This document shows, piece after piece, positions 1-11,000 of a DNA stretch of 64,000 bases. The notes beneath the pieces are model-generated. The model had not been told where the DNA came from, made no database searches, and worked only from the letters and a program-made list of their open reading frames with translations. The DNA comes from Picochlorum sp. 'celeri'. Its lineage: Eukaryota; Chlorophyta; Trebouxiophyceae. Both the position numbers and the translations under genes were made by a program. The stretch is from positions 310,001 to 374,000 of the forward strand of contig JAACMV010000030.1 of the NCBI GenBank assembly GCA_010909725.1, written 5' to 3'. Within the stretch, counting starts at the first letter, position 1. Every line of letters starts with the position of its first letter.

Positions 1-185
1 CTCTGAGAACATCAGATCAATATTTCATGGACATTCAACAAATATTTAAGATCATCAGAGAACATGTGATCGACATCTGGGAGCATTTGATGAAGCTCTA
101 AGAACATCCAGGATCATCTGAAAACACCTGACAAAACTCTAAGAACATCAGAGAGCACCTAAGAGCATTTCATGAACCTCTAAAG
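1..185. repeat. Degenerate short tandem repeat at left edge
   Basis: The word agaacat recurs at about positions 6, 59, 101 and 142 (spacing 53, 42 and 41 bp). It is usually followed by a gagca-type word and preceded by ctcta. The copies are diverged and the array runs off the left edge, so unit length and copy number are unknown. No coding potential is visible. Confidence 0.5.
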
Positions 186-295
186 AGATGAGAGAAGATT
201 CGATAATTGCTCATGCTTAAAGTGATCAGTTTACTCCTCAAAAAGCAAATGGTTACTGACATGGCACTGATTCTCATGAGGTGCATGAAAGGGTG

Positions 296-372
296 CTGTC
301 CTGTCAACACCCAACTGCCCTGCTCTGCATTCAGAGCATATCCTCCGTCCGCCGCGACCAATATATGTCCCG
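296..372. repeat. Dispersed repeat, copy 1
   Basis: About 75 bp here aligns with 1550-1620 at roughly 75-80% identity by eye. Shared words are gtcaacac, ctgcc, gcatt(c/t)agagca, tccgtc and gaccaa(t/c)atatgtc, with small gaps. Read on the minus strand, both copies give a similar short peptide (LVAADG..ALNA against LVVADG..ALNA). The pair may therefore be relics of a duplicated coding segment, but no family is recognised. Confidence 0.45.
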
Positions 373-1549
373 ATATTTTACTCATCGACCTCCAAGACCA
401 GAATCAGGCAGCCCGGATCCTTTGAGCCCGGCACGTATGATCAAATTCGGGGGAATTGCATTAGACCACAAAGTTATACATGTATTCCTCCAGAACAGAT
501 GTCTTTTTTGACTGGCCCAACTGTTTCAAAAACAAATATTTTCATGGTTTTAGATGAAAAAGTCGGTTCATGAGTGCATTTAGCATGCAGAGAATGAATC
601 AACACCGTCCAAAAGAGTGGCCAAATCTGAATTATTCAGCAGGGACCATCAGATGAAGGTTTCCGTCTCAACGGTAGAGCATCAAGAATCTACCTGTGCC
701 CTTTCTCACGGGATGCAACTTTCTAGCATATTGATACCATCAATATTGCTTCCGTTGGGACTCATTTCCATGGCTGAGTTTATTGAGTGTGGAATCTGAT
801 GGGGAGAAGGAAACTGAGACCTGCTAACAATTGTGGATCTGGGTCTAATTTTTTTGTACCCACCAAGGATTGATAGCCAAGCGAGTTTTCCAGGTGAGAT
901 AGTCATTGTGACCCCATTCATAGCATCCTTGCTTCGATCCTATATGAGATACAACAAAAGGATGGAGAGAATCACGAAGATCTGCCGAAACAAAAGGAAG
1001 GTATGGGTTGGAAGGACATACATCCATACAGTGGGAAATAGAAGGCAAGAAGATTGTAATCAATCACACAGCGACCAAAGCGCCAAGCGATTCGCCTCTA
1101 AGAAACAATAGAACATTATCTAGAAGCGAAGGATACCAGATTGATGCACACCAAACATTGCAAGGAAAGGTATGACTGGAAGTGAGCAACTCTCAGGTAC
1201 CCAAAAGGATGTATCAGGGATACTGCGACCAAACGCTGATATACGAAGAAGATAACACCGATCAAATGACTGAGGAATCATATATAGTATGATGAAAGGA
1301 ATTAAAGGCGCTTAAGAGCAAGAGAATAGTGATGAATGCTCCACAGGACAGCTGATACAAGCCTCCTGCCCAACACACAGCAAACAAATTGCATTGTTAA
1401 TTGCCTTGGGGACGTTGAATCACATAGACCATATATTTGATCCATCATGATTTTATAGTTTTCTGTAACTACCTAGGGACTAGGGACATGGCTTTGCCTT
1501 CAATATCGGTGCACACTCGAACTTCTACAGAGAGCTGGCTACAGCTCTC

Positions 1550-1622
1550 TGTTGGTCAACACATCTGCCACGCATTTAGAGCACCTCTTCCGTCGGCAAC
1601 GACCAACATATGTCTTCAAACT
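1550..1622. repeat. Dispersed repeat, copy 2
   Basis: This is the partner of the repeat at 296-372, about 6 nt shorter across the aligned part and in the same orientation. The flanking sequence is not obviously similar, so the duplicated unit is short or its edges have decayed. Confidence 0.45.
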
Positions 1623-1991
1623 GCCCTGTATCATGTTCAAGTCCACAAGCAAACACCCCATATGTTTGGAACCATCTGTATATGTCCAAATATTTGAAGT
1701 ATTCGCATCAAACCAGACGTTCAAACACATGGGCTGCACCATCCCATCTCGCATGAGGCTGGTCGGTCCAGAGACGCCCCCGAACGAATCCTCCAATTGA
1801 TGTACGAAATTTGAAATCAAGACACAGATCCCGATCGGAATCGATGAAAGGCAGGTACTCAAAGACAGCATCGCGGGAATGTTTTTTTAAAATGTTCAAT
1901 TTACGGACATGATTCCTTGGACGAGCATGCGTGACATCCCCGTGTCATTCAAACCCACCATATAACCAACTAGATACTGCATTGTAATATC

Positions 1992-2693
1992 ATGAATCCA
2001 TTACTGCATGCACCCATGTCACGAGGTGGGTGTAGACACGCCCTAGGTCGCCCTCGTATTACTACTAGTGATACTAGCAGCAGAAGAAAGTCCAAGTGTT
2101 TCAGGCGTGTACTGAAACAGAATCGAGTCCATGGACGGCTTCATGCCCATGACCAAGGCGATGCATTATCAGTAGGAGATCAGATGCTGAACGTGGAGTT
2201 CAAGCTGCAACAACTGCAGCTACGATTACAGAGAGCCAAGGCTCGGGAGGACTTTGAAACAGCATCTCTGCTCAGAGATCAGATATCTCACACCCAACTA
2301 CAGCTTCGGAAAATACAAATCGACAGAGAGCATGAGATAATACGGTATGATATTGGCAATGTGATTGAACATAAACGATATGGATACCGAGGGATTATTA
2401 TGGGGTACACAGCAACATGTGAGGCTAGCCGTTCATGGGTCAGCATGATGAATGTTGCAGCATTGGAAAGGGGTCCGAATCAGCCATTCTATCACGTACT
2501 TGTCGATTCTCGAGATAGACCAGGTGGTCAGACAACCTATGTGGCAGAGGAGAATATCATGATACGTCCGTGGTGTGAAATATCTCACCCTCTGGTCGAC
2601 AAGTATTTTATTTCGACGACAGAAGGAGAAGACGATATGCCAGAGTATAAACCCTCTGCGGAATTGCGAGGTATTTTCTTAAAAGATTTATAA
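1992..2693 (+). CDS. ClpF-like chloroplast Clp protease adaptor (UVR + YccV/HspQ domain)
   Basis: Predicted 233-residue protein starting at an ATG. Residues 1-55 are rich in Arg, Ser, His and Thr and poor in acids, like a chloroplast transit peptide. A UVR (UvrB/UvrC) motif with the core AKAREDFETASLLRDQI lies at about 85-105. From about 120 to 215 there is a YccV/HspQ-type domain (YDIGNVIEHKRYGYRGII, then YHVLVDSRDRPGG and the TYVAEENI stretch). UVR followed by YccV is the architecture of plant ClpF, which works with ClpS1 to hand substrates to the stromal ClpC chaperone. The role here is inferred from that architecture. The stop is only 21 bp before the next start codon on the same strand. 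A bare UVR/HspQ protein of unknown role is the alternative. Confidence 0.75.
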   Translation: MNPLLHAPMSRGGCRHALGRPRITTSDTSSRRKSKCFRRVLKQNRVHGRLHAHDQGDALSVGDQMLNVEFKLQQLQLRLQRAKAREDFETASLLRDQISHTQLQLRKIQIDREHEIIRYDIGNVIEHKRYGYRGIIMGYTATCEASRSWVSMMNVAALERGPNQPFYHVLVDSRDRPGGQTTYVAEENIMIRPWCEISHPLVDKYFISTTEGEDDMPEYKPSAELRGIFLKDL

Positions 2694-2714
2694 TACATGT
2701 AATAGTAACGAATA

Positions 2715-3794
2715 ATGGATTGGATCCATCAATCATGGCAGCGAGTAGAGAAGGAATTTGACGCATGTCGGGCTGTGCCAAAGACAGCGGGGTATTTCCT
2801 GAGTTCTGATATATTTCAGGGGAGCATTGTCCGATTACAGATTCCATGTGATATAGCAAGTGAAAATAAAGTACTTGTGGGGATAGCTGCGCTTCGAGTG
2901 GGTCATGAATGGATGCATCATACCAGCAGCGGTCTCTGGGCGACCCCGTTGCTGTCGTCCGTCTTGGGACTGGCTCACCTTGGGGTTCGATCGAACGCAT
3001 TCAGCGTATCGCTGAATCCGTATAGGATTTTAGGGAAGCATGAGTATTATAGATTGCTGACGAGTGTGGTATCGCAGTCGTCAACGACGCAGTTTTTGAA
3101 TTCTCTGGCAGATGTGTACAGTGCTGGGTGCCAGATGGAAGCCATGCTGGGGGGTGTGGGCATGGTGGGCGGGATGGGTGTCGTCAGTCTGCTGGGTCAG
3201 GTATTCTATGGTATGTATGAATGGCGGTGATTGATAATTGTATTCTGATGACTCTCTCTCTATATATATATCACTGCAGTGGCGGCAACCTCTTTGGCCA
3301 CCATGGTGGCCCCTGCAGTGTCTCTGGCGCAAGAGTATTATAGATTCTCAGTGGGCTTGTCCATTACAGCCATGGGAGCGCAGACGATGGTGGGATATTT
3401 GGATGATGCGAGAGAGTCGATGCGCACCAAGAGGATTCAGTGTGTCCATCGGTATGACTGGATCACCAAGATGCTTGCATCCGTGTCCCTGGCATCACTA
3501 TCATCTCGATACTTGATGAACACAGGGTCAGAGATGACTGGCATGTTGGAACAGCCATCCGTGTACGGACATGCCGCAGGTGTGATGGCTGGAATAATGA
3601 CTGCGCATCTCATGATACCATCCACATCGTGGTTGGGAGGAAGAATAGGGGGAGACGGGGGGGTGAGTGTCTTGGCCAGGGTGCAGGATGTCGCCATCCA
3701 ATGTGGGCTCCTTGTCTTGACTGCTGCAGCTTCTGCGTCTTCCTCTCGATACCTCACGTATTCTTCTTCTTCTCCTTCTTCTTCTTATTTCTGA
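2715..3794 (+). CDS. Rhomboid-family intramembrane protein (likely protease), one intron
   Basis: Two exons, 2715-3210 and 3280-3794, give 336 residues. The 69 bp intron (3211-3279) has a GTATGT donor and a CTGCAG acceptor, and splicing G|TG keeps the frame. Several hydrophobic segments follow a soluble N-terminus of about 70 residues. Rhomboid features are NPYRILGKHEYYRLLTSVV (TM1-TM2 entry), an Asn-containing segment ending EAMLGG, GLSITAMG (matching the catalytic Ser of GxS), and GHAAGVMAGIMTAHL (matching the catalytic His segment). The two histidines that normally precede the TM2 Asn are replaced by Ser and Thr, so this is a divergent member. The serine and TM6 histidine remain, so activity is possible. 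Cellular location is unknown. The C-terminus is Ser-rich low complexity. The 21 bp gap to the upstream stop codon leaves no room for a promoter. Confidence 0.6.
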
Positions 3795-3832
3795 TGGTCG
3801 TGAGGAGGAGGAGGAGGAGGAGGAGGAGGAGT
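3761..3832. repeat. Trinucleotide microsatellites (ttc then gag)
   Basis: An imperfect (ttc)n run at about 3761-3787 encodes the Ser-rich tail of the rhomboid-like protein. An uninterrupted (gag)n run follows at about 3804-3830 in the 3' untranslated region. Both are likely length-polymorphic. Confidence 0.8.
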
Positions 3833-4065
3833 TGTTGTATGAGGAAGATCACGGAAGAATAAATAAATGGTGTCTTGGATTGATGATGATGATGATGCCT
3901 GTAGAGGAGGAGGAGAAGGATTTGGGGTGTTGTGGTACTGCGTTCTCATGATTATGGTACTGCGAATGGATGAGATTGAAATCTCATCCTGGTCGGCTGG
4001 GGATATGGGGACTCGACATGGCCCACCTCGTTACTACATTAATTCAATTAATTCATATAATCAAT
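3795..4065. promoter_or_regulatory. Intergenic region: rhomboid 3' end and psbR promoter
   Basis: These 271 bp separate two plus-strand genes and must hold the 3' end of the rhomboid-like gene and the psbR promoter. I see no clear TATA box and no TGTAA after 3794. The last 40 bp before the psbR ATG are AT-rich with repeated attaatt/aattc words. Confidence 0.4.
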
Positions 4066-4832
4066 ATGCAGTCTGCAACTATGTTCCAGAAGGTTTCTAT
4101 TACCAAGCCAACTGCTGCTGTTCGGTACGTGAACATGACGATGTGATGAAACGGTCCTGTGTCGGTGGTCTCCCTCTGTTACACGGAGATAGCCTGGGTG
4201 GTATCATGGTGATGAATTATATATGTATTTTCCGAGGCTAGATGCCCTCGTTTGATGGCCATGCAAGGGCGAAGAAACGTCTTTTGGGAGATAGGGTAGG
4301 ATGAGATTGAGTGGGATTGGATGGATGGAAGGAGCCTATCAAGGGTGGGGTTGGATGGGAATGCATTGTCCATCATTGAATGATGGTTGTGGTTTTTCTT
4401 CCTTCTTCTTCTTCTTCTCCTCACTGATTTTTCTTTTTTAATTCAATGTGCAGCCCAGCTCAGCGTAGAGGAAATGCAGTCATCGTGGCATCTGGTGCCA
4501 AGAAGGTGGATATCAAGAAGCAGGGTCTCAACTCTGTTCAGAACGAGGTGGTCAAGAAGAACTTGATGGGAGTGTCCGAGTCCATGAAGAAGAGAGACTG
4601 GACTGATGCCAATGGACGCAAAGGAAAGGGATATGGAGTGTACAAGTTTGCAGACAAGTACGGAGCTAATGTGGATGGATACTCTCCAATCTACACCCCA
4701 GACACCTGGTCAGAGTCTGGTGAGTCATACAAGCTCGGAAAGGCTGGATTGATTGCCTGGGCTGGATTGATTGTGGTGCTCCTTGGCGTGGGATTGAACT
4801 TGATCGTCTCTACATCTGCTATTGGACAGTAA
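4066..4832 (+). CDS. psbR: Photosystem II 10 kDa polypeptide PsbR
   Basis: Two exons, 4066-4124 and 4454-4832, give a 145-residue precursor. The 329 bp intron has a GTACGT donor after ...GCTGTTCG and a TGTGCAG acceptor; CG|C makes Arg and keeps the frame. The N-terminus (MQSATMFQKVSITKPTAAVR and the following basic stretch) looks like a chloroplast transit peptide. The mature part shows the strongly conserved PsbR signatures GRKGKGYGVYKFADKYGANV and YSPIYTPDTWSESG, then a C-terminal membrane span (GLIAWAGLIVVLLGVGLNLI) ending STSAIGQ. PsbR is a lumen-side PSII protein that helps stable assembly of PsbP/PsbQ and oxygen evolution. It occurs in green algae and plants, which anchors the taxonomy of the window. 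The gene is convergent with the giant PKS gene, 196 bp apart. Confidence 0.97.
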
Positions 4833-4899
4833 AGTAAGCATAATGGTTAGAGAAACGCGTGTATTCTGTTTGTTTGCATGATGTTTCACACAGTTTGTA

Positions 4900-4904
4900 T
4901 GTAA
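4900..4904 (+). terminator. Putative polyadenylation signal TGTAA (psbR)
   Basis: TGTAA lies 67 nt after the psbR stop. TGTAA is the standard poly(A) signal of chlorophyte algae, and the spacing matches the SdhB and PKS genes in this window. Confidence 0.6.
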
Positions 4905-4950
4905 GACACACAATGAGTTTTGTATGGTACACACTGTGGACTGATGTTCG

Positions 4951-4955
4951 TTACA
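4951..4955 (-). terminator. Putative polyadenylation signal TGTAA (PKS gene)
   Basis: TTACA on the plus strand reads TGTAA on the minus strand, about 74 nt downstream of the PKS stop at 5029. It sits within the 196 bp shared with the convergent psbR 3' end. Confidence 0.6.
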
Positions 4956-5028
4956 CGATTCAGTCTTTTTTATATATAATGCATGGGAAAAAATAATGCA
5001 AATAGTTTCTTGATTGTCTTGAATATAG

Positions 5029-8000
5029 TTATCCTGTGCGCTTGAGAAGGTACTCTAGAGCGAGTGCCAGTTTCTCAGCAACATGTTGTCGTCCTTGTCT
5101 GCTCATGAGGCATTCTGTATGGCGTTCATCCACTGTCAGCGATAATGGTCCCTTTGGATCGTCAACGTATGGTGTGGACGCATCGAGGAGGGACTTTCCG
5201 ACCCTGTCTTTTGGAACGATGATGGCTGTTGGGCCTTCGTATGTGTCTGTTCCTACATGTGGTTGGATGCCCATGCGCTTTAATGAAGCTGCTCTGTCCA
5301 ATGTGGCATACACGGCTGTTTCCCATGCAGCGACGGGAACGCTCGGATCTGAAGGTTTGAATGAGGTGATAAACTTCAACTGCTGCGTTGGTGATCCAGC
5401 TCCTTGCACGAAATCAACGAATTCTCCGATGCTTGATTGGAGAGATCCAATTTCTTTGAGGAGGTAGAACAGACCATACCATGTCGTATCATGGAGCGGG
5501 ATATTTGGTGGACTAATGCATCCATCCAGCAATATTAATCCTGTTTGCTTTCCAGAATTGTGAAGATGGCGTGCCATTGCCTGCGCAATCACACATCCGG
5601 TGACGCTGGTTCCTGCCAAGAGATATGGACCAGATGGCTGCATCTCAATCATAGCTGCGCAGTATGAAGCTGCCAGTTCTTCTGTATCGGTGCACTCTTC
5701 TGCATCTGGTCCCAAAGCAAGACCATAACATGGAACTCTGAGCATGGCTGCGAGCTCTTTCTGTGCTCCACTAATGTCACCTCGCTCAGAATGCGTCATC
5801 CACAAGGGGATTCGTGCAAGTGGGGCAGACGCCATTTGTGCTGGGGTGCCCGTTTTTCCAATATGACGCAGAATATACCTTCTCTCTGGACACAATCTAT
5901 TCAATGGAGAAACAACGCAGACTGTGCTGAGTGATCCAATATCCTCATCCATGCTATCTGGCTGTGGTGATACATCATGCATTCGTGGTGACATCAATGG
6001 AAGTGCGCTTACGCCTGTAGCTCTTTGCTCGGCATCTTTACGCCTCCAAATTGCCTCAAGTATGTGGCGGGTCAATGTTGATGCTGCATGGTGATCCTTT
6101 CGGTTCAAATAGTGGAATGTGACTGGTTGTACGAGGAACCTGATTGGTTCCCAGACATTATTTGGCCCCTTGATGATGTGCGCTGCGTCTTCGTGGTCCA
6201 TTTCTGATATCTGTGAGATGACTTCAGAAGATGAGAATACCAGGGATTGTCCAGGGAAGATATCCACAGGAGAGTAGCTATCTGACACTGTCTTGTAGTA
6301 TCCCAATCTCGATAAGGTGACATCAACCTTGACGTCCCATTCAGCAACTGAAAGATTTTCGGGCCTGAATGAAGCCAAGTAATCAAGCTGCTCATCGAAT
6401 GCAGGCGTTTCTGCGAGACGTATCACAATCTCATCCAAAGGTGGAGCCTTTGGACCCATGGTCTCCAAAATCAAGGGATACAGCGCAACTGCTGCTTGGC
6501 ATGTGTCCACAGCTGCCTCCTCAGAGAGTAGTTGGGACACTTGCGTATTGTCCTTGATCGTGTATAATCCTTCAAATAATGCCAGTGTACAGACATTGTC
6601 GTTGAGGCCATCCAGGTGAAGCGCAAGCTCATGTGCAAGCAGTCCGCCAAAGCCAACACCGCCAACAACAACAGGCTTGTTCATCGGGATTGTCCTCTGG
6701 AGTGCTTTCATCGCAACTGTGGCAAGTTCGTTCAGGTCGGGAGCTTCCCAGAGAAGGTTGTCTTGAGGCAGGTGAACAGCGAATGCCGGAATGTCGACAT
6801 TGCTGAGTATAGTCTCAAGCCCACCCAAGGTTCCATTTGCTTCACAGCACACAATCAGGAGAGCCTCGACATCGCCTGAGCCTGTCTGCTCTTGCCACGC
6901 CTTTCCAGCTCTATTAATTGGAGATATTTGATCTTTTGAGGATCCGGTGAATGCACTGCCAACGCCTTCTTCGGTTGCATATGGCATGGCAACCTCCAGT
7001 CTTCGTCTGAGACCAGGATCATCCACTCCCATCTTCTTCAGATAAGAATCAATGTCTCTAATCTCATTCGCTGAAACGGAGTATTGCGGTTTGTCTTCTC
7101 TACTGATTGTTTCAGACCAACCAAACGGTCCCAGGACCGTTTTCAGGCCTGTAACAAGAATATTCATGTCTTCCAAGTCTTGTCTCAACAATGAGAAATG
7201 GTCTCCAGGCACATCAATGACCCTGAGATCCAAGCACCTTTCATACCAACAGGCACCGTGGGGATACGGCACGTTTGGTCCCTTCCGATCATCAAAGTAT
7301 GTACAGACACCTGGAACGAATGCTCTGAAGTATACAACAGGAGACAGCAGGTGGTGATTCGAGAACTCATGACCTCTGAGGTCAGAAATCTGTGATCCCT
7401 GCTTTGTTACTAAAGCCACATATTCAATTTGCTCCTTTACCTCTTCAACACTCATGTTGGAGTCTCTCATGACACGCCAAATGGGTGCAAAGAACTCATA
7501 CTTTTGATCCATTGTCATGCCTTTCCACTCATCTGATTCCTTTGGATGGGCGATGGAGGATCCCATGCCCAGAGCGTCCCTTCCAAGGGCACCCAAGATC
7601 ATCTCCATGAGCTCCAAGCAATCCTCATCAGTCGCTTCAGTTGCTTCAGGCTTCTGCTCTCTAATTTGTGGTTTCAATGGAGTATCCATGATCAGTACTA
7701 GTCCGACCTCTTTTCCCCAACTTTCCAGCACCATTGCAATCTCCACAGCAACTGCTCCTCCATATGAATGTCCTCCAACCAAATAAGGCCCTTCAGGCTG
7801 AATCAAAACAATATCCTCGGCATTCTGAAGTGCTAATGCTTTCAGGTCCAAGTCATTGTCTTTGTCAAGCACGTAAATTGGTTGTGTACTCCATTGCAGG
7901 AACATGGAGAAGGCGAAATAAGCGGATTGTGCATTTGCAACACCTGGTGCAGCCAGGAACAGCGGCCTGGCCTGAGCTGGAGGGCGCAATGTCTTCATAA
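5029..8000 (-). other. Three tandem thioesterase-like alpha/beta-hydrolase domains
   Basis: TE1 (about 7990-7110) has [15 protein letters not shown] (near 7.77 kb) and a late GDHFSLL, so Ser and His of a fatty-acid-synthase-like TE are present. TE2 (about 6870-6080) has the equivalent turn as [15 protein letters not shown] near 6.65 kb: the nucleophile Ser is Gly, so it cannot act as a serine hydrolase. TE3 (about 5840-5029) has [15 protein letters not shown] near 5.60 kb with the Ser kept and a late DERHTECL. Each copy is followed by a helical lid-like insert. Release is presumably done by TE1 or TE3. What TE2 does is not known. Confidence 0.85.
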
Positions 8001-11000
8001 GTTTTGACACTTGGGGCTGTGGTGCTCGCACATCCCTTCGTCCCTTTGCGACATATGCTTCCTCCGAATCCTCATCTGTACCAGGTGACAATGCTTTTTC
8101 TTCTGAGCTTGTGACCACCCCATTAATGTATCCGACAATATCCTCTATTGACTGGTAGTCATACAGAAGGGTCACTGGAAGCTCCAATCCTAAAGATTCA
8201 GCAAGGATTCTTCTCAGCTCCATACCTCCTCTAGAGTCCAGTCCTGCTGTCATTAAAGGCTCTTCTGGATGAATGGCGTGGCCAACAACCTGCTTAACTT
8301 CATTCATCACTTGGGATTGTATGTGAATCAAACGTTCCTCTTCTGTCATCAACAGCAGAGGATGATCTGCTGGGATTTGGTCAATCTCATCCTCCTCGTT
8401 CTCTGCAGCTCGAGGTGTCTGCGCTGAGAGAGGTCCAGGTGATGTAGGAGGCAGATCATGTTCACCGACTATCAGATTCTTCAGCGTAACAGCACTGTCA
8501 GATCCTGAAGCTCTTGCATTCGTGACTGCCCAGGAATCTTCCTCAGAGAGATCCATTGATATGCTTTCCATACGCTCGTGAGATCCCAGATTGAATGAGA
8601 TATGCTCAATTGTCCTGACCCAGGTCAGTGGCGATTGGAGAGGTGCCATGTGACTCGCAGTGAGGGCGACCACAGCTTCAACAACGCATGAATCAACATG
8701 ATTGTCCATTGACCTAGAATTATAGTGCAGACAAGAGACAGAAGACGCTTGTCCCCTATGAAGCAGTCCAGATAGGAGTGCTGATGGCTTGTACAGTTTT
8801 GGAGCAGCAGCCGATCGTGCAGATGGTACTGACATCCTTGCAGCCATCACCTTTTGTAAGGAGTGGGTCACCTCCAAATGACCGGTCAAAGGCTTGATGA
8901 GAATTGACACTGTACTCTCATCTGCAGTCATTCTCTTACTGGGCCGAGGCAATGGTAGAGGAGCTGGGAACGTCGCTGCTGCCACTCCACTAGCAATCAA
9001 TGAAGAATCTGAGACAAGCATTTCCACCCCTGCCATGGTGCATGTCAACAGTGTAGAAGATAACAGATGTGATCTTCCGTAAATCTGGTTGCATAGATAC
9101 TCGAGATTCTTCGCGGAATTGATTTGACTTTCGAAAGTCACTGATCCAGTATTATTCTTTGATCGTCGCCTTACCCAGGCAACATCAAGCAGTTTTGCCA
9201 CCCTTGGAACGACCCACATTCTCTGGCACTCCCAATTAACCACGTCGCAATTAGGAGAGATCACGGTTATCCCTCCTATTCCTTTAATAACTGCATGTGC
9301 GTTTGTTCCCTGTGCACCAAATGAACTGACTCCCAAGATAGCCTCACCACTTGAGACATCTGATGGAGTACCTATCTTGCCACTCCTTGCTATCAAGACT
9401 TTACTGTCTCTGATTGCGCCATATACGTGTGGATTCAAGTGACGCAAATGAAGTGCTGGAGCCATGCAATTTCGCGTTGCAACTTGCATTGCTTCACACA
9501 GACCGACTGCACCAGCAGCCGACTCCTGGTGCCCTGTGTATCCTTTGACTGTTGCAAGCATGAATGGCAAATACCTATGACGAGATAACGCTACCGCCGA
9601 AATAGCCCCTATTTCGATTGGATCTCCAAGACTAGTACCGTTAGAATGTAATTGAATTCCATTGACATCCTCTGGTCTCATGGAGCTGGCATACCAAGCC
9701 TCTCTCAACAATTGTTGCTGTGCTGGACCATTAGGAGCTGTCAAAGAGCTAGCTCTTCCATTCGTATTGACTGAGCTCCCGCTAATTACCGCGATAACAG
9801 CTTCTATATCTTTTTGAGGATAGTTGGAACCGAGAATCAGCGTTCTTGCTGCTTCTCCTCTGGCGTACCCATCGGCAGAGGCATCCAGAGTCTTGGAGCG
9901 CCCTTCTGGAGAGATCATCTGTGCCCTTGTTAACATGAGGGTAGATTCAGGGACTAAGCACAGCAAGACTCCAGCAGAAATAGCAGATTCCATTCGGGAT
10001 TCCCTAAATGCTGAACAAGCCATATGTGTGGCGACCAGAGATGCAGAACATGCTGTATCAACGCTCACCGCAGGGCCCTTGGCAGCAAACACGTATGCCA
10101 GCCGCCCACTTGAGACGCTTGGGGAGGCAGATGTGAAGCTAAATGCATTGATTGGCTGCCCGTTTCGATGACTCAAAGATTCATAGTCAGTCGCCGCAAT
10201 TCCAACAAAGGCACCTGCCTGCTTTCCAAATACAATCTCAATGCCACCTGCTGTAGTCAGAGCAGATAATGTCTGCATCAATAAAAGTCTCTGCTGTGGG
10301 TCCATGCCAACAGCTTCTGATCTCATAAGGCCAAATAATTCTGCATCGAATAACTCGACATCTGGAACGAAAACACCAAATTGAGATGGAATATTTCCCT
10401 CCCCATCAACGAGGAGAGGGGAATTGACATCCCATCTCTCAATAGGTACTCTGATCGATGCATCTCCTTGCACCCAATCCTGCAGAATCTCTGTTTGCCC
10501 AGACACTCCTAATACATTGATATCGGATCCTGAGAAGTTTGCATTGGCTACCAAAGCATCTTCTGCATCGCCAATCGGCCCACCGTCGCCACTCAATGCC
10601 TGGCTCAAAAATTCACTCATTGCGTCAATTGTGGGGTAGTCAAACACAAGTGTCGACGGCAATTCAATCGAAAGCTCATCTTGAAGCTTTTGCTGCAATT
10701 CAGTTGCTCCTAAAGAATCAATTCCAGCTTCCATTAGAGGCTCGTCAGGCTTTACAGACTCGCCAACAATGGATTCAATTGCCTCTGTGACAATCAAACG
10801 AACAGTGTCCGGGTCAATTCCTGCCTGGACTGGCTTAGAAGCCTCCAAAACTCTATAATCTTGATCGAACACTGATGATGAGTAGTCCTGGGCACTCGGG
10901 CTGAGTATGAGAGGCGTGTATGGACTTCTTGGTGTCAATGCAGTTGAGCCTGGATCTGCCTTTGGTCTTTCAGTCAGCAGCCTCCTTGTCTCGACCTCAC

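Larger units (their letters stand above)
186..1991. other. Gene-poor stretch, nothing recognised
   Basis: This 1.8 kb has only short open frames on both strands. None carries a recognisable motif and none is clearly favoured over its overlapping alternatives. It contains a pair of diverged dispersed repeats (listed separately) and, at its right end, whatever promoter serves the ClpF-like gene at 1992. I saw no tRNA or rRNA signature. Exons of an unrecognised gene cannot be excluded. Confidence 0.5.

Noticed and set aside
1708..1899. Minus-strand frame of 63 codons upstream of the ClpF-like gene
   Set aside because: No recognisable motif, competing overlapping frames, and no supporting splice or start context; a real exon cannot be excluded but is not supported.
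7755..7785. GHSYGG as a possible acyltransferase active site
   Set aside because: The context ([10 protein letters not shown] before it, GDHFSLL after it, position at the C-terminus) is that of a fatty-acid-synthase-type thioesterase.
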